The notes under the pieces: model-generated
Databases searched by the model: none
What the model was told of the DNA's origin: nothing
The model's input: the letters and a program-made list of their open reading frames with translations, nothing else
Translations under genes and position numbers: made by a program
Assembly (NCBI RefSeq): GCF_009733865.1
Contig: NZ_WOFB01000011.1
Location: forward strand, 1-64,000
Direction: 5' to 3'
Length of the DNA stretch: 64,000 nucleotides
Origin: Oceanobacillus salinisoli
GTDB lineage: Bacteria; Bacillota; Bacilli; Bacillales; Amphibacillaceae
Part shown: positions 26,271-36,688 of the stretch, piece by piece
Numbering within the stretch: the stretch's first letter is position 1
Layout: each line of letters opens with the position of its first letter

Positions 26271-28109
26271 TTACTTTTCACCATTAAAATCAAAACGTTC
26301 TTCAAAATTAAAATCAATTTCAAACTGATCATTTTCAGAGTTTAGATATTTCACATCAAAGTAGGTCCGTTGTGGTTTTGGTAATTTCTCCACCCAAGGG
26401 GAATAGGTTTTAAAATTAATTTGATTATCTTGCTCATCAAACTCCGCAAAACGTAACCAACCATTTCCTCCAGCATAACTAGATTGATAGTCTACTAGTA
26501 TTTGAATAACGTCATTACCTTTTGCATTTTCCTTAACGCGGTGCAGTGCACCATGATTGTGGCCGCTTACTGTCATAAATACTTGGTTATAATCATTAAT
26601 TAATTCATCCCAAATAAAATCACCTCGGGCTGAATCCACTGCTGAATTACCGTCTCCGGAAACGGCAAGTATTTCATGTGATACTAATATAGTTGGGAAG
26701 TTAGGATGATTGTTTAATACTTGTTTTGCCCAATCGCTGTCCTCTTCGGCATGTTTCATATCCACCATCAAAAATAAATATTCATAATTTCCAGCTGGTA
26801 CGATACCATATGAACTATATCCAGACGGGGAACTTTCTTTAAAATAATCTTTCTCTCTAAAGCGAAGCTCCCCATAATAATCCAAGTAAGGGTCATCCAA
26901 TCCATAATCATGGTTACCAGCAGTAACAAGATAAGGAACGCGCTGCCTATCAAGTAAGTCCACACCTCTATCAGATGCGATCCATTCATCTAAAACATTG
27001 CTCCTGTCAACCATATCCCCTACAAAAGCCGTCATGGTGATGTTATGACTATTTTTGTTCGTAGCAATCCATTTCATTTGCTCATAAAAAATTTCATCCT
27101 GATAACGCACCATTTTTTGCGGATCTGGTACAAAAACAAAATTATAATTGTCTTTATCGGTTAATAAAGGGATTTTCTCATTGGTTCCATATTCCACATA
27201 ATTTTCCTGTACACCATCTATTAACCAATTTTCCTGATTAAGGGCTTGATTGGTCATTCTAATTTCCTGGATTTTCCCAGCGAATAGCGCATCTAATTCG
27301 TTTGCCCATTCAGAAGCACCAATATTCCAGCCTTTTCCTTCCACTGCGTCAATTCCAATCATTACTTCATCTGTATTACGAAAATCAGTAACACCATTCA
27401 CATATAACTTTGAATGAGTACCATCATTTACTATCGCAACATGATACCAGTCTTCTTTACTATCTAACGAGAAAGACCAGTTTGTTTGATTATAATTTAA
27501 GTTCGTCGGATGGCTTGTCCATTGCAATTCTTTCAAATTGGAAACAGATAGTGTAGAAAGAATCTCTTTTTCACCCTCTGTTTTATTGATATCTGCGGCT
27601 TGGCCCTGTCTAGTTAAAATTCCCATCCAAGAATGTTTCTCAGGAGCAAAATCCTGAGGCATTTTCATAATCACTTCTATCGTAAATCCATCTTCAAACT
27701 TTTCTGAGTTAATAGGTGCATCATCTGTTGTTCTAAAGTAGCGCCCAACTGGAGCTTGTTTATAGTTTCCAAACTCTATACTTTGGATAGTTTCATCATT
27801 TGCATAATCATCCTCAGACCATCTCACCATATCTTCCATTTCCTCTGAGGAAGCATCTCCAACCGTTTCCAGGGCTAAAGTATTCCCATTACCACTAGCA
27901 TCTTCTAATAAAAGGTCTCCAGATTCAATGGAACCGGATTTCACGTAGTCCTTAGAGAACTTCCAATGTGCTAAAACATCTTTACTTTCACTTGATGTAA
28001 CATCTTTTTTTGGTGATGCTTGACTAGTTTGGAGAGATAACAACGACAATAATAGAACAGCACTAACTACGATAGCTACTTTTTTTCCAAATCTCTCTTT
28101 CTCTAACAT
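26271..28109 (-). CDS. Secreted LamG-like domain / calcineurin-type phosphoesterase
   Basis: An exported 612-residue protein. Residues 1-32 form a signal peptide ending near LQTSQAS. Residues 45-300 look like a LamG/concanavalin fold (VLAHWKFSKDYV, LYVNGVTDF, ALFAGKIQEIRMTN). Residues 325-575 form a metallophosphatase: VPDPQ, FVGDMVDRS, VTAGNHDYG, LVSHEIL and SGHNHGALH give the metal ligands in order. It would hydrolyse phosphate esters or phosphodiesters outside the cell, with LamG for carbohydrate binding. Its neighbour is the mannoside operon some 2 kb upstream, so a role in stripping phosphate from glycans is possible but unproven. Confidence 0.8.
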   Translation of the reverse strand: MLEKERFGKKVAIVVSAVLLLSLLSLQTSQASPKKDVTSSESKDVLAHWKFSKDYVKSGSIESGDLLLEDASGNGNTLALETVGDASSEEMEDMVRWSEDDYANDETIQSIEFGNYKQAPVGRYFRTTDDAPINSEKFEDGFTIEVIMKMPQDFAPEKHSWMGILTRQGQAADINKTEGEKEILSTLSVSNLKELQWTSHPTNLNYNQTNWSFSLDSKEDWYHVAIVNDGTHSKLYVNGVTDFRNTDEVMIGIDAVEGKGWNIGASEWANELDALFAGKIQEIRMTNQALNQENWLIDGVQENYVEYGTNEKIPLLTDKDNYNFVFVPDPQKMVRYQDEIFYEQMKWIATNKNSHNITMTAFVGDMVDRSNVLDEWIASDRGVDLLDRQRVPYLVTAGNHDYGLDDPYLDYYGELRFREKDYFKESSPSGYSSYGIVPAGNYEYLFLMVDMKHAEEDSDWAKQVLNNHPNFPTILVSHEILAVSGDGNSAVDSARGDFIWDELINDYNQVFMTVSGHNHGALHRVKENAKGNDVIQILVDYQSSYAGGNGWLRFAEFDEQDNQINFKTYSPWVEKLPKPQRTYFDVKYLNSENDQFEIDFNFEERFDFNGEK

Positions 28110-28236
28110 ATTTCTCCTCCTCTACTTTCCTACAAATCCTACAAAGTAAAGTATAGAGAACTAATATATAGAAGCGATTAATTTACAAATAATTTTCTGT
28201 GAATATTCCTCATACAAAATAACCATGACTTTTAGA

Positions 28237-28263
28237 GGTGCCTGTCACTTCCCGAATTTTGTC
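28237..28263. repeat. Short repeat, copy 2 of the CGGGAAGT family
   Basis: GGTGCCTGTCACTTCCCG followed by AATTTTGTC is the reverse complement of 22761-22787 with two or three changes. The region 28110-28789 has no convincing gene. Confidence 0.6.
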
Positions 28264-28440
28264 GTTTTTTATTAAATAATTAACTACTTAGAGAAGTAGC
28301 CTTATAAACAAAAATTAACGGCATATGCATTAATATTCCAATTCTATTAATATTTTGAAAAGTGCACACGGAAATAGATAATCCAAGAAAGTGTGTACAT
28401 AAATTCACAAAGGAGCACCTAACAAAAAGGTTCTTTTTTC

Positions 28441-28469
28441 AGCGATCTTAACCTGCCCCTCTGGTTCTT
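28441..28469. repeat. Half copy of the ~70-bp palindromic repeat
   Basis: AACCTGCCCCTCTGG matches the right end of the copy at 24854; no left end is visible nearby. Confidence 0.45.
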
Positions 28470-28789
28470 GGCCATTTAATAGGGCAAAAATATAGACGAG
28501 AGAAGTAAAGCTCCCGCCTAATGAAAATATAAAAGTTGAACATTTTTATTTTATACATTTCCCCAATTCATCCCACCAGTAAACTATCTCTATTTTTTCT
28601 TTTTTAGATTAATAAGGAGCCCTTCCCAGTTTTATACATTTTCAACTCTCATAAGCATTTGAGCACTTGTATTGCAGTATTTACTATCTCCTCAAATCTC
28701 AACAGATAGCTTCTTCTTCTTTTGGTCCATAAGGAAGTCCCTTACTTGTTTATCACTAGATAATCAATAAGCATATCTTTTCAAGGAGC

Positions 28790-30139
28790 TTAGCTATAAG
28801 CTTTTACATCAATTACAGATATTTTTCTCCAATTTCCTTTTTTCCATCTAATGTATAGTAGGAAAGCTCTTAACCATTCATCTAGTATGAAGACAATCCA
28901 AATACCCACTAAGCCATACCCAAGCCAGACACCAATTACAAAACTCAAAGGAATTACAAATACCCACATTACTAAAACGCTAATGAGAACTGGATATTTT
29001 ACATCGCCTGCTACGTTGAGTGCTGAAACAAGAATAACATTAGCTGTTCTAGCTGATTCCCAGAAAACACTCAAAAACACAAGCTGTATCGTGAGTTTAA
29101 TAATATCTTCATTTGAAGTAAAGAAAGGAACGATACCAAATGATAACAATGCAATCAAAACAGTAAAGGCTGTAGACAAAAATATACCATTTTTTAGCGT
29201 TAATAAAGAAAAATAATAGGCTTTATCCTTCTCCTCCCCTCCAATTAATTTTCCTATTAATATTTGTGAAGCTTGCGAAATAGCCATTGAACAAGTGAAT
29301 ACTATAGAAGTCGTTGTTTGGGCATATATTTTGGATGTAACAGCAGCCGCTCCCAGGCTTGCTATAAAACCAGTAATTACTAGTTGTGATAAATTATAAG
29401 ATACATGTTCCCCGGCTGAAGGAATACCGAGCACTAATATTTTTTTCATTACACCTAGCTCGATTTTTTTCCAATTCAGTACCCCGACTAAACCTTTTTT
29501 ATGAAAAATAAAGTAAGCAACCATTAAAATAGCACCGATTAATCGACTAATATTAGTAGCAATCGCAACACCAAATACTCCTTCACCAATCAAGGAAAAT
29601 GGAGTAAATAATACAAGATAGTTAAGAATGATGTTTATAATATTGGTTAGAACAGTAACATTCATTACTATTTTAACCATTGAAAAACTCTTAAAAATAC
29701 TACTAAAAACCCCCATAATGGATTGAAAGAAAAATCCAATTGCGATAATAGTTAAATAAGTAGTTGATTCTATCATTAAACCACTAGGAGTTTGAATTAA
29801 TGTAAGCAGATTCCCACTAAAAAAGGACATACCAATAGTAAGGATCATAGTAAACAACAGGTTTAAATATATAGATTGACAAATAATCTTTCCACTTTGT
29901 TCTTTATTATTTGCTCCCGAAAGCTGAGTGAGTTGTATTGTAGTTCCGATATTTATAAATCCATATACCATTGTTGCAACAATAATAAGTTGATTTGCTA
30001 GTCCCACAGCAGCGACACTTTCATCAGAATACTGACTTAACATTAAGATATCCATGTTTTGTAACAGTAAAATAAAAAGTTGTTCGACTAGAATGGGGAT
30101 AAATAAAGCTTTAAATGTAGTAGTTCTATTAGTTTCCAT
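28790..30139 (-). CDS. MATE-family multidrug/toxin efflux transporter
   Basis: A 449-residue carrier with 12 membrane helices in two related halves, as usual for the MATE (NorM/DinF) family. LALLILVEQLF-like helix 1 (ALFIPILVEQLFILLLQNMDILMLSQY), the GLANQLIIVATM stretch and SQASQILIGKLIGG in the second half match. It exports drugs or metabolites using a Na+ or H+ gradient. It lies 110 bases after the GH38 gene on the same strand and is preceded by a 19-codon frame whose stop overlaps its ATG. Whether it belongs functionally to the mannoside operon is unclear. Confidence 0.85.
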   Translation of the reverse strand: METNRTTTFKALFIPILVEQLFILLLQNMDILMLSQYSDESVAAVGLANQLIIVATMVYGFINIGTTIQLTQLSGANNKEQSGKIICQSIYLNLLFTMILTIGMSFFSGNLLTLIQTPSGLMIESTTYLTIIAIGFFFQSIMGVFSSIFKSFSMVKIVMNVTVLTNIINIILNYLVLFTPFSLIGEGVFGVAIATNISRLIGAILMVAYFIFHKKGLVGVLNWKKIELGVMKKILVLGIPSAGEHVSYNLSQLVITGFIASLGAAAVTSKIYAQTTTSIVFTCSMAISQASQILIGKLIGGEEKDKAYYFSLLTLKNGIFLSTAFTVLIALLSFGIVPFFTSNEDIIKLTIQLVFLSVFWESARTANVILVSALNVAGDVKYPVLISVLVMWVFVIPLSFVIGVWLGYGLVGIWIVFILDEWLRAFLLYIRWKKGNWRKISVIDVKAYS

Positions 30140-30188
30140 TTATAAATATATACCGTTCGTATTCCAAATTACTTAATTTAACTATCAT
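30129..30188 (-). CDS. 19-residue leader peptide overlapping the MATE gene start
   Basis: ACGGAGGTAACTCT, a strong ribosome site, precedes an ATG at 30188 opening 19 codons (MIVKLSNLEYERYIFING then Asn). The TAA stop overlaps the ATG of the MATE gene in another frame. The MATE start itself has only a poor site. This suggests translational coupling through a leader peptide. It is not long enough to recognise by homology. Confidence 0.45.
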   Translation of the reverse strand: MIVKLSNLEYERYIFINGN

Positions 30189-30249
30189 AGAGTTACCTCC
30201 GTATATAATTTCAATATTGTACAATAGACATGCCATTTGGGGTGAATCC

Positions 30250-33200
30250 TTAATTAGTGAATAATATAGTCTTGATTTCGTATGGTTTTAATACTACTTC
30301 CACAGGTCCTTTGTTTCCATCACCTAATGGTTCTTCCATTAAGTCTGTTTCAACCCAGGAACTATAATGAAAATTAGGCTGAAAATTTACTTTTTGTGTG
30401 CCACCCGAATAGTCATGTAACCTAAATATTACACCATTACCAGATTCAGACTTTTTTATTGCATCGATATAAATATATTGGTTTCCTTTTATTTCGAACA
30501 TAGGCTTATTGAATCTAGTATTTCCTCGTACAGCTTGTAATGGGTTATTTATGCTCCACGCTGCTTGTACTGTGCCAGCCTCTAGAAAATTACCTGTGTG
30601 TGGAAAAAGGCTGTAAGTAAATTCATGAATTCCTATATCTGCCTCAGGATCAGGATATTTACTGCCTTTTAACAAGGTTAGCCTTATTATGTTATCTTTT
30701 ATATCGTGACCGTATTTACAATTATTAAGAAGACTAACACCATAATTATACTCTCCTATGTCTACCCACTGATGAGCGACACTTTCAAAACGAGCCATAT
30801 CCCAACTTGTATTCCAATGAGTTGGCCGTTTAACATTACCAAATTGAATATCGTATGTTGCCTCTACTGCTCTTATATTTACCGGAAAAGCTACTTTTAG
30901 TAATCTCTGACGTTCATTCCAATTAATAAGGGTTTTAAAATCTATCCTTCGAGTTTTAGAATATAAAATCATAGATTGTACTATAGAGGAATTCCCAAAT
31001 TCATAATAAAACTCTATTTCTGTAAATAGCGAATTAACTTCTTTTATTTTAATGTTACAGGCATTAATCTCAGTCATTTTTTCTAAATAATAGATATCAA
31101 TATCCCAAGCATCGAAACTTAAAGGCTTGTCCTCAAATATTTGAAATACATTACCCTTAGAAGCCAATACTTGTCTATCTGCCTTTTTGTCATATATCTC
31201 TAATAAATGTCCAAAATCATTCCATGTAATAGTATAAAAAGGCGTTTCTACTTTACTTTCTTTTATTTGAAACGTTTCTTCCTCACTCTTATATTCTCCA
31301 TCTATCAGTCCATTAATAATCTTAAAACCTAAAGCTGGTATATCTGTTACATACACTAAATAGCCTTCTTCACATTTAGTGAATTCTAATTTATTATTAT
31401 CTTGGTCCGTAAAGTTATTGATCTGACGTTTTTCTTTAATAAAAACATAATCATCCCGTTTCCAAGCATTATGATTAAACACGGTCCAACAAAACGATTT
31501 TAAATTGAAAATCCGTTCGTATAATGAACTCTGTATTTCTTCTATAATTTTATCTGCTTCCTTATATTCTTGCTTTGTATCTTCATATACCTCATGAATG
31601 GATGAACCAGGAATAATATCATGAAATTGGTTCCTTAAGATAATCTCCCAACCATTATCGATTTTTTGTTTAGGATAATTCCAATCACTGATTTCTAATT
31701 CTGCCCAAACATTTTCAATTTCGATTTTTCTATATGCAAATTCAAGTTTCCTATTTTTTTCTTTAATAAAAGCTTGAGATGTATAGGTTCCACGATGATA
31801 TTCTAAATATATTTCACCGTCCCAAACGTGGACATATTCATCTGAATCATTAACAGTATGATGTAAGCTGTTAAAGAACTCTTTTGCGGTACCCGTTTTT
31901 ACAAAGGGTAGTCCAGGTAGCTTATCCATTCTCCTTCTATTCTCTAACATTTCTCTATTTACCCCGCCTCCACCATCACCATAACCATAGGACAATAACA
32001 GATGAGAGTTTAGCTTTTTGTCAGCATACTTTTCATAAACACCACTTACTGTCTTAGGCTCTAACACTCCATTATAGGTAGCATGAAATGAATCCGTATC
32101 ATAGTCTACTGGTTCGGGAGTAGTTATAAAATGTGTAAGTACTTCACTACCGTCAATCCCTCTCCACCAAAATGTATCATGAGGTAACCGGTTATATTGA
32201 TTCCAACTTATTTTTGTAGTCATAAAGGTATTTATATTAAATTTCTTTAAAATTTGAGGCAAGGACCATGAATATCCAAATACATCCGGCAGCCACAAGT
32301 AACTTGGTGATTTACCAAATTCTTTTCTCATGAACTTAATACCGTACATAATTTGTCTTACTAATGATTCACCTGAAGGAATATTACAATCGGCTTCAAG
32401 CCACATTCCACCATCCACTTCCCAAACACCTTTATTGACTCTATCTTTAATTTGCTTATAAATCTCAGGATAATCTTCTTTTATATAAGAATATAATTGG
32501 GGTTGTGTCTGTAAGAATATATATTCAGGATACTTTTCCATCAATCTCAAGACAGTAGAAAATGATCTAGCTATTTTCTCTCTTGTATGCTTTGTCCTCC
32601 AAAGCCATGCTACATCTATATGAGTATGTCCAATGACGGTAACTTCAATATCCGTATGTTTTTCAATAGCATTAAGTTCCTTATGTAATAAGGTATTAGC
32701 CCTCACACACGAATTATAAAACGCGTTACTTCCAGGAACAGACCAGTCTATATGATTTAGAACCTTATTAAGTATTCGTTCTAAATGAATTCTTGTTGGG
32801 TTATGACTATTTAAAATTTCTATAGTCTTAATAATCATTTCTGCTGTAATAATTAAATCATCCACGTCTCGATGGAGATATGCTATATCACTATATTTAA
32901 ACTCATGCTTAATATCTCTAGGATGTCCTCCACCTTCGAGACCGGACCATAATTTTAAAGCCAGCTGAACTTCTTTTCCATGATACTTTTTATCCAAAAA
33001 TACTTCTTTATGATTTGAGTCAACTCCCTGATAAGGGACTTTATTAATGAATAATAAAGATTCAAAGCCGGAGTTATTCCCACTATTTGTTTTTCCAAAA
33101 TCAAATAAAAGTACTATATCATAATCTATAGTTGTTGTATTTGGTATAAACTGATTGGTAATAAGCCATAAGTAATAATCCCTACCAGACCAAGTACTAC

Positions 33201-33369
33201 CGGGCGTAATAAAGTTGGAACCCACTAACTCACCATTTAGAGGAGGGTATTTTTCTGATTTCGTTGCATCTTCTTTAAAAACCCAGTCTGTTATAGGTCT
33301 TCTATCAATATATCGATATTGATCTAACTCTTTCGTTCTTCTTTTCAGTTTTTCTATTGAGTGAAACAA
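30250..33369 (-). CDS. GH38 alpha-mannosidase
   Basis: Retaining, zinc-dependent alpha-mannosidase, 1039 residues, without signal peptide. The catalytic domain holds the zinc-binding GHTHIDVAWLWR (His 248, His 250 and Asp 252) and the nucleophile Asp about 362 in LWLPDVFGYSWSLPQIL. The middle helical domain and the C-terminal beta domains follow. It probably trims imported mannose oligosaccharides in the cytoplasm. It begins with TTG five bases after GAGGG. It forms the end of the SBP-permease-GH125-GH38 unit; GH38 with GH125 together can take apart alpha-mannans of N-glycan type. Confidence 0.92.
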   Translation of the reverse strand: MFHSIEKLKRRTKELDQYRYIDRRPITDWVFKEDATKSEKYPPLNGELVGSNFITPGSTWSGRDYYLWLITNQFIPNTTTIDYDIVLLFDFGKTNSGNNSGFESLLFINKVPYQGVDSNHKEVFLDKKYHGKEVQLALKLWSGLEGGGHPRDIKHEFKYSDIAYLHRDVDDLIITAEMIIKTIEILNSHNPTRIHLERILNKVLNHIDWSVPGSNAFYNSCVRANTLLHKELNAIEKHTDIEVTVIGHTHIDVAWLWRTKHTREKIARSFSTVLRLMEKYPEYIFLQTQPQLYSYIKEDYPEIYKQIKDRVNKGVWEVDGGMWLEADCNIPSGESLVRQIMYGIKFMRKEFGKSPSYLWLPDVFGYSWSLPQILKKFNINTFMTTKISWNQYNRLPHDTFWWRGIDGSEVLTHFITTPEPVDYDTDSFHATYNGVLEPKTVSGVYEKYADKKLNSHLLLSYGYGDGGGGVNREMLENRRRMDKLPGLPFVKTGTAKEFFNSLHHTVNDSDEYVHVWDGEIYLEYHRGTYTSQAFIKEKNRKLEFAYRKIEIENVWAELEISDWNYPKQKIDNGWEIILRNQFHDIIPGSSIHEVYEDTKQEYKEADKIIEEIQSSLYERIFNLKSFCWTVFNHNAWKRDDYVFIKEKRQINNFTDQDNNKLEFTKCEEGYLVYVTDIPALGFKIINGLIDGEYKSEEETFQIKESKVETPFYTITWNDFGHLLEIYDKKADRQVLASKGNVFQIFEDKPLSFDAWDIDIYYLEKMTEINACNIKIKEVNSLFTEIEFYYEFGNSSIVQSMILYSKTRRIDFKTLINWNERQRLLKVAFPVNIRAVEATYDIQFGNVKRPTHWNTSWDMARFESVAHQWVDIGEYNYGVSLLNNCKYGHDIKDNIIRLTLLKGSKYPDPEADIGIHEFTYSLFPHTGNFLEAGTVQAAWSINNPLQAVRGNTRFNKPMFEIKGNQYIYIDAIKKSESGNGVIFRLHDYSGGTQKVNFQPNFHYSSWVETDLMEEPLGDGNKGPVEVVLKPYEIKTILFTN

Positions 33370-33429
33370 AGAATCCCTCTTTTCTTTGCCTATATAAAAA
33401 ATTAATCATCTAACTTTAATGCTCAATGT

Positions 33430-34695
33430 CTAGTGAATAACCTCATAGCCACAGTAATTCAATACTAATTCACAAAACATAGCGTTTCCCCAGGAAAACC
33501 ATTCTCTTGTATATTCAAAAGGGTTATTAGGGTTGAAAGATTCATGGACCTGATTTGTATTTGCATCATTATTTGAAATGAGTTTAATCTTTTCCCACTT
33601 TTTATCCATACATACGTCCGTTATTCCCTCTACAGCTATAGCAATTGGCCATACATTACCAGCGGGGGTGTGTGGACTTCCAACTCCAACTGCCCTCGCC
33701 CCCTCATAATAGAAAGGGTTATTATTACTTAAGATAAACTTTCGAGTGTTAAGATAAATCTCATCGTCTTTAGAAATATTGGTTAACATTGGCAATGATA
33801 ATAAGCTAGGCATATTACTATCATCCATCAATAAATGGTCACCTAATCCATTTACTTCATATGCATACATTTTTTGACCATCGCCGTTTTCAAGTATTCC
33901 ATATGTATTTACACCTAAAGTAATCTCTCCCCTTAAATTATCTGCGGCTTTTTTTAATATAGGATCTTTCAATACTTCTTCTGAAATAGTTGAAATAATA
34001 TCTAATACTCTAATAGCAAAAAGATTACTAGGGATTAAGTAATGGTATTTACATGCATCATCACTTGGTCTAAATCCGGACCACGTCATACCTGTATATC
34101 CTACAGGTGAGCCACTACCGTTATTTATTAGCATTTTTCTCCCTGGTCTCTGAAATCGGTAAGTAGAAAACTTATGATGGTTTTGTTCTACCTTCCACAA
34201 AGAAATAACTGTCGTAGCAACTTCTCTAAATTTGTCTGTAAAAATATTAGTTTTACCTGTGTATTTCCAATATTGGTATGCAAGTTGAAATGGATAACAC
34301 AGGGAATCAATCTCGTACTTACGTTCCCAAACAATTGGATCTTGTAATGGAATATCATCGTCCCATCTATTTCCGTTTGCTGTCTCGTTAAATGCATTAG
34401 CGTATGGATCTTCTATAATATATGAGAACTGGCGGTGAATTACTCCTTCTACCATGCTATCTAGATTTTCACTTTTCCCTAAGAAGTTTAAATAGGGCCT
34501 AAGTTGACATGAAGAATCTCTTAACCACATGGCAGGTATATCACCAGTTACCATAAAAACCGTTCCATCATCTAACCATTTAACAGTTTTTAATAAAGTA
34601 TCTTCAAAACAAACATGAAACATTTCAATTACTTTATTATCTTTTATATTTTCTCGAATAATATCGTTAGCATCTTTTATTACTTCTGAGAACAA
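33430..34695 (-). CDS. GH125 exo-alpha-1,6-mannosidase
   Basis: A 421-residue inverting, metal-independent alpha-mannosidase of family GH125 (formerly DUF1237). Family marks are VTGDIPAMWLRDSSCQLRPYL (about 48-68), NAFNETANGNRWDDDIP (about 99-115), WERKYEIDSLCYPFQLAYQYW (about 122-142), GMTWSGFRPSDDACKYHYLIPSN (about 202-224) and the end part HESFNPNNPFEYTREWFSWGNAMF. It removes alpha-1,6-linked mannose. No signal peptide, so it is cytoplasmic. TTG start after GAGGAGAG. It follows the second permease by 44 bases in the operon. Confidence 0.92.
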   Translation of the reverse strand: MFSEVIKDANDIIRENIKDNKVIEMFHVCFEDTLLKTVKWLDDGTVFMVTGDIPAMWLRDSSCQLRPYLNFLGKSENLDSMVEGVIHRQFSYIIEDPYANAFNETANGNRWDDDIPLQDPIVWERKYEIDSLCYPFQLAYQYWKYTGKTNIFTDKFREVATTVISLWKVEQNHHKFSTYRFQRPGRKMLINNGSGSPVGYTGMTWSGFRPSDDACKYHYLIPSNLFAIRVLDIISTISEEVLKDPILKKAADNLRGEITLGVNTYGILENGDGQKMYAYEVNGLGDHLLMDDSNMPSLLSLPMLTNISKDDEIYLNTRKFILSNNNPFYYEGARAVGVGSPHTPAGNVWPIAIAVEGITDVCMDKKWEKIKLISNNDANTNQVHESFNPNNPFEYTREWFSWGNAMFCELVLNYCGYEVIH

Positions 34696-34739
34696 CTGTA
34701 TCTCTCCTCATTTGTCACATGATACATACTCTTAAAAAG

Positions 34740-35570
34740 TTAACTTTTCACAGCACCATCTGCAATACCTGCAATAAATTGCTTACTGAATAGTAAGAAC
34801 ACTATTATTAGCGGAATTGTAGCTAACACCGAACCTGTCATTACTAAGGCATAGTCTGTAGCATATAGAGATTTAAGCTGGGCTAGCTCAATCATCAATG
34901 TGAATTTGGATGTATCTGTCATTACGATTAATGGCCATAGATAATCCTGCCACACCCCCATGAATGTAACCATTCCAAAGAATGCTAATATAGGTCTTAA
35001 TATAGGTAATGCGATGTTCCAATATAAACGAAACGTATTACATCCATCCATTCTACCCGCATCCATTAACTCGTTATGAATAGCTTCTTCAGCATATTGC
35101 TTAATTAAGAAAATACCAAAAGCACTAGCCATATCAGGAATTATCAGTGCCTTAAACGTTCCTAACCAGCCGAGCGTCTCCATAACGATAAAGTTTGGCA
35201 CTAAAGAGAGTTGAGAGGGAATCATCATCGTTGCTAAAAGGAAAAAGAACAAAAAATTCTTTCCCGGAAAATGGAACTTAGCAAATGCAAAGCCTGCAAG
35301 TGAAGCAAAAAACAACTTTAACACTGTAGCAACAACAGAAACGAACACGGTATTCATAAACGAACCTATAAAATTAGTACTTTCAAAAACCTCTATTATA
35401 TTGTTGAATAGTTCTGTTCCAAAAGTCAGTTTTGGAGGAACACTATAAACTGCACTGGTTTCATTCGTTGCCATTACTACCATCCAAAAGAATGGAAAGA
35501 GCGAAATGAAGATACCAAGAAATAAGATAAAATGTAAAATAATACTTTTAAATGATAATTTACGATCCAT
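34740..35570 (-). CDS. Sugar ABC transporter permease (MalG type)
   Basis: Inner-membrane permease of a CUT1-type sugar importer, 276 residues, six helices. The EAA loop that docks the ATPase is EEAIHNELMDAGRMDGCNTFRLYWNIALPILRP (about 155-187). It overlaps the preceding permease gene by 11 bases, so the two are translationally coupled. No ATPase gene is found in the operon; Bacillus sugar importers of this kind usually borrow the shared MsmX-type ATPase. Substrate is inferred from the neighbours as a mannose-containing oligosaccharide. Confidence 0.9.
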   Translation of the reverse strand: MDRKLSFKSIILHFILFLGIFISLFPFFWMVVMATNETSAVYSVPPKLTFGTELFNNIIEVFESTNFIGSFMNTVFVSVVATVLKLFFASLAGFAFAKFHFPGKNFLFFFLLATMMIPSQLSLVPNFIVMETLGWLGTFKALIIPDMASAFGIFLIKQYAEEAIHNELMDAGRMDGCNTFRLYWNIALPILRPILAFFGMVTFMGVWQDYLWPLIVMTDTSKFTLMIELAQLKSLYATDYALVMTGSVLATIPLIIVFLLFSKQFIAGIADGAVKS

Positions 35571-36525
35571 GATTTAGCTTCTTCCCTTCGTTTTTAGGCT
35601 TTTGGAAGAACTTCCAATTAAGAATGGAAAAGAATAGTATTATTATAAATAGCACCCATGAAATAGCAGCACCATAACCAAATTGATTAAATTTAAATGA
35701 TTGTTCATATAAATACAAGACTATTGTCATTGAACCTTGAATAGGACGACCTTCTGCAAGTATTTGAGGCTCTGTAAATATTTGTAATCCACTAATGGTA
35801 GACATAATAACTGTAAATAGTATAATAGGCTTCATTAATGGCAATGTTACTTTCGTAAATATCTGTAACGAGTTCGCACCATCAATTTGAGCCGCCTCAT
35901 ACAACTCTTTCGGTATTCTTTGTAAACCAGCTAAATAAAGAATTGAATTATACCCAACACTTCCCCAAATTACCATAAGGGCGATAACTACTTTAATTCC
36001 CACAGAAGAGGTCAACCATCGTATTCTTTCCAATCCTATTGATTCTAAAAAGAAGTTTATTAACCCAAAATGAGTTGAAAATACAGAAGAAAATACAATG
36101 GCTACTGCTACAGCTGCAGTTACATTAGGTAAGAAATATGTAACCTTAAAAAAATCTTTAAATCTAGTAATAGGGCTATTGATTAAATTTGCAATGATTA
36201 ACCCCAAAATAATACTAGGCACAACTGAGATGATCCAAATAATAAACGTATTAATAATAGATCTCCAAAAAACACCATCACTAAAAAGCGAGGTAAAATT
36301 ATTCAATCCAACAAAACTCATGTCTCCAATACCATCCCAACTATGAAAGGAAAGAAATATTGAGAAGAGAATGGGAAAAATGCCAAATACAATGAATAAA
36401 AGATAAAAAGGAGAAATAAATAAATATAAAGTTCTAGAACGAACTATATCTTTCCATAGTGTTGATTCAGCACGCCGCGTTTGCAATTTTTTATCGGTTT
36501 TCAAACCGTATCTGCCAGCTTCCAT
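35560..36525 (-). CDS. Sugar ABC transporter permease (MalF/UgpA type)
   Basis: The partner permease, 321 residues with six helices after an N-terminal cytoplasmic segment of about 30 residues. The EAA loop is IPKELYEAAQIDGANSLQIFTKVTLPLMKPI (about 205-235). TAGGAGGGTTTTA stands before the ATG. It lies 163 bases downstream of the binding-protein gene and overlaps the next permease gene. With the binding protein it forms the importer feeding oligosaccharides to the cytoplasmic mannosidases and, probably, the sulfatase. Confidence 0.9.
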   Translation of the reverse strand: MEAGRYGLKTDKKLQTRRAESTLWKDIVRSRTLYLFISPFYLLFIVFGIFPILFSIFLSFHSWDGIGDMSFVGLNNFTSLFSDGVFWRSIINTFIIWIISVVPSIILGLIIANLINSPITRFKDFFKVTYFLPNVTAAVAVAIVFSSVFSTHFGLINFFLESIGLERIRWLTSSVGIKVVIALMVIWGSVGYNSILYLAGLQRIPKELYEAAQIDGANSLQIFTKVTLPLMKPIILFTVIMSTISGLQIFTEPQILAEGRPIQGSMTIVLYLYEQSFKFNQFGYGAAISWVLFIIILFFSILNWKFFQKPKNEGKKLNHGS

Positions 36526-36688
36526 TAAAACCCTCCTATAAATAATATTTACTCTTCGCTTCTATAACCGTAGATTTATTAAGGATAATGATTTGACATC
36601 CCTTTACAATCCTTATAGTTTATTAAAGAAGCGAAGAGCACCAGTAAGAAAAATATTTAATTTAATTTAAAAAAATTATTATTTGGAT

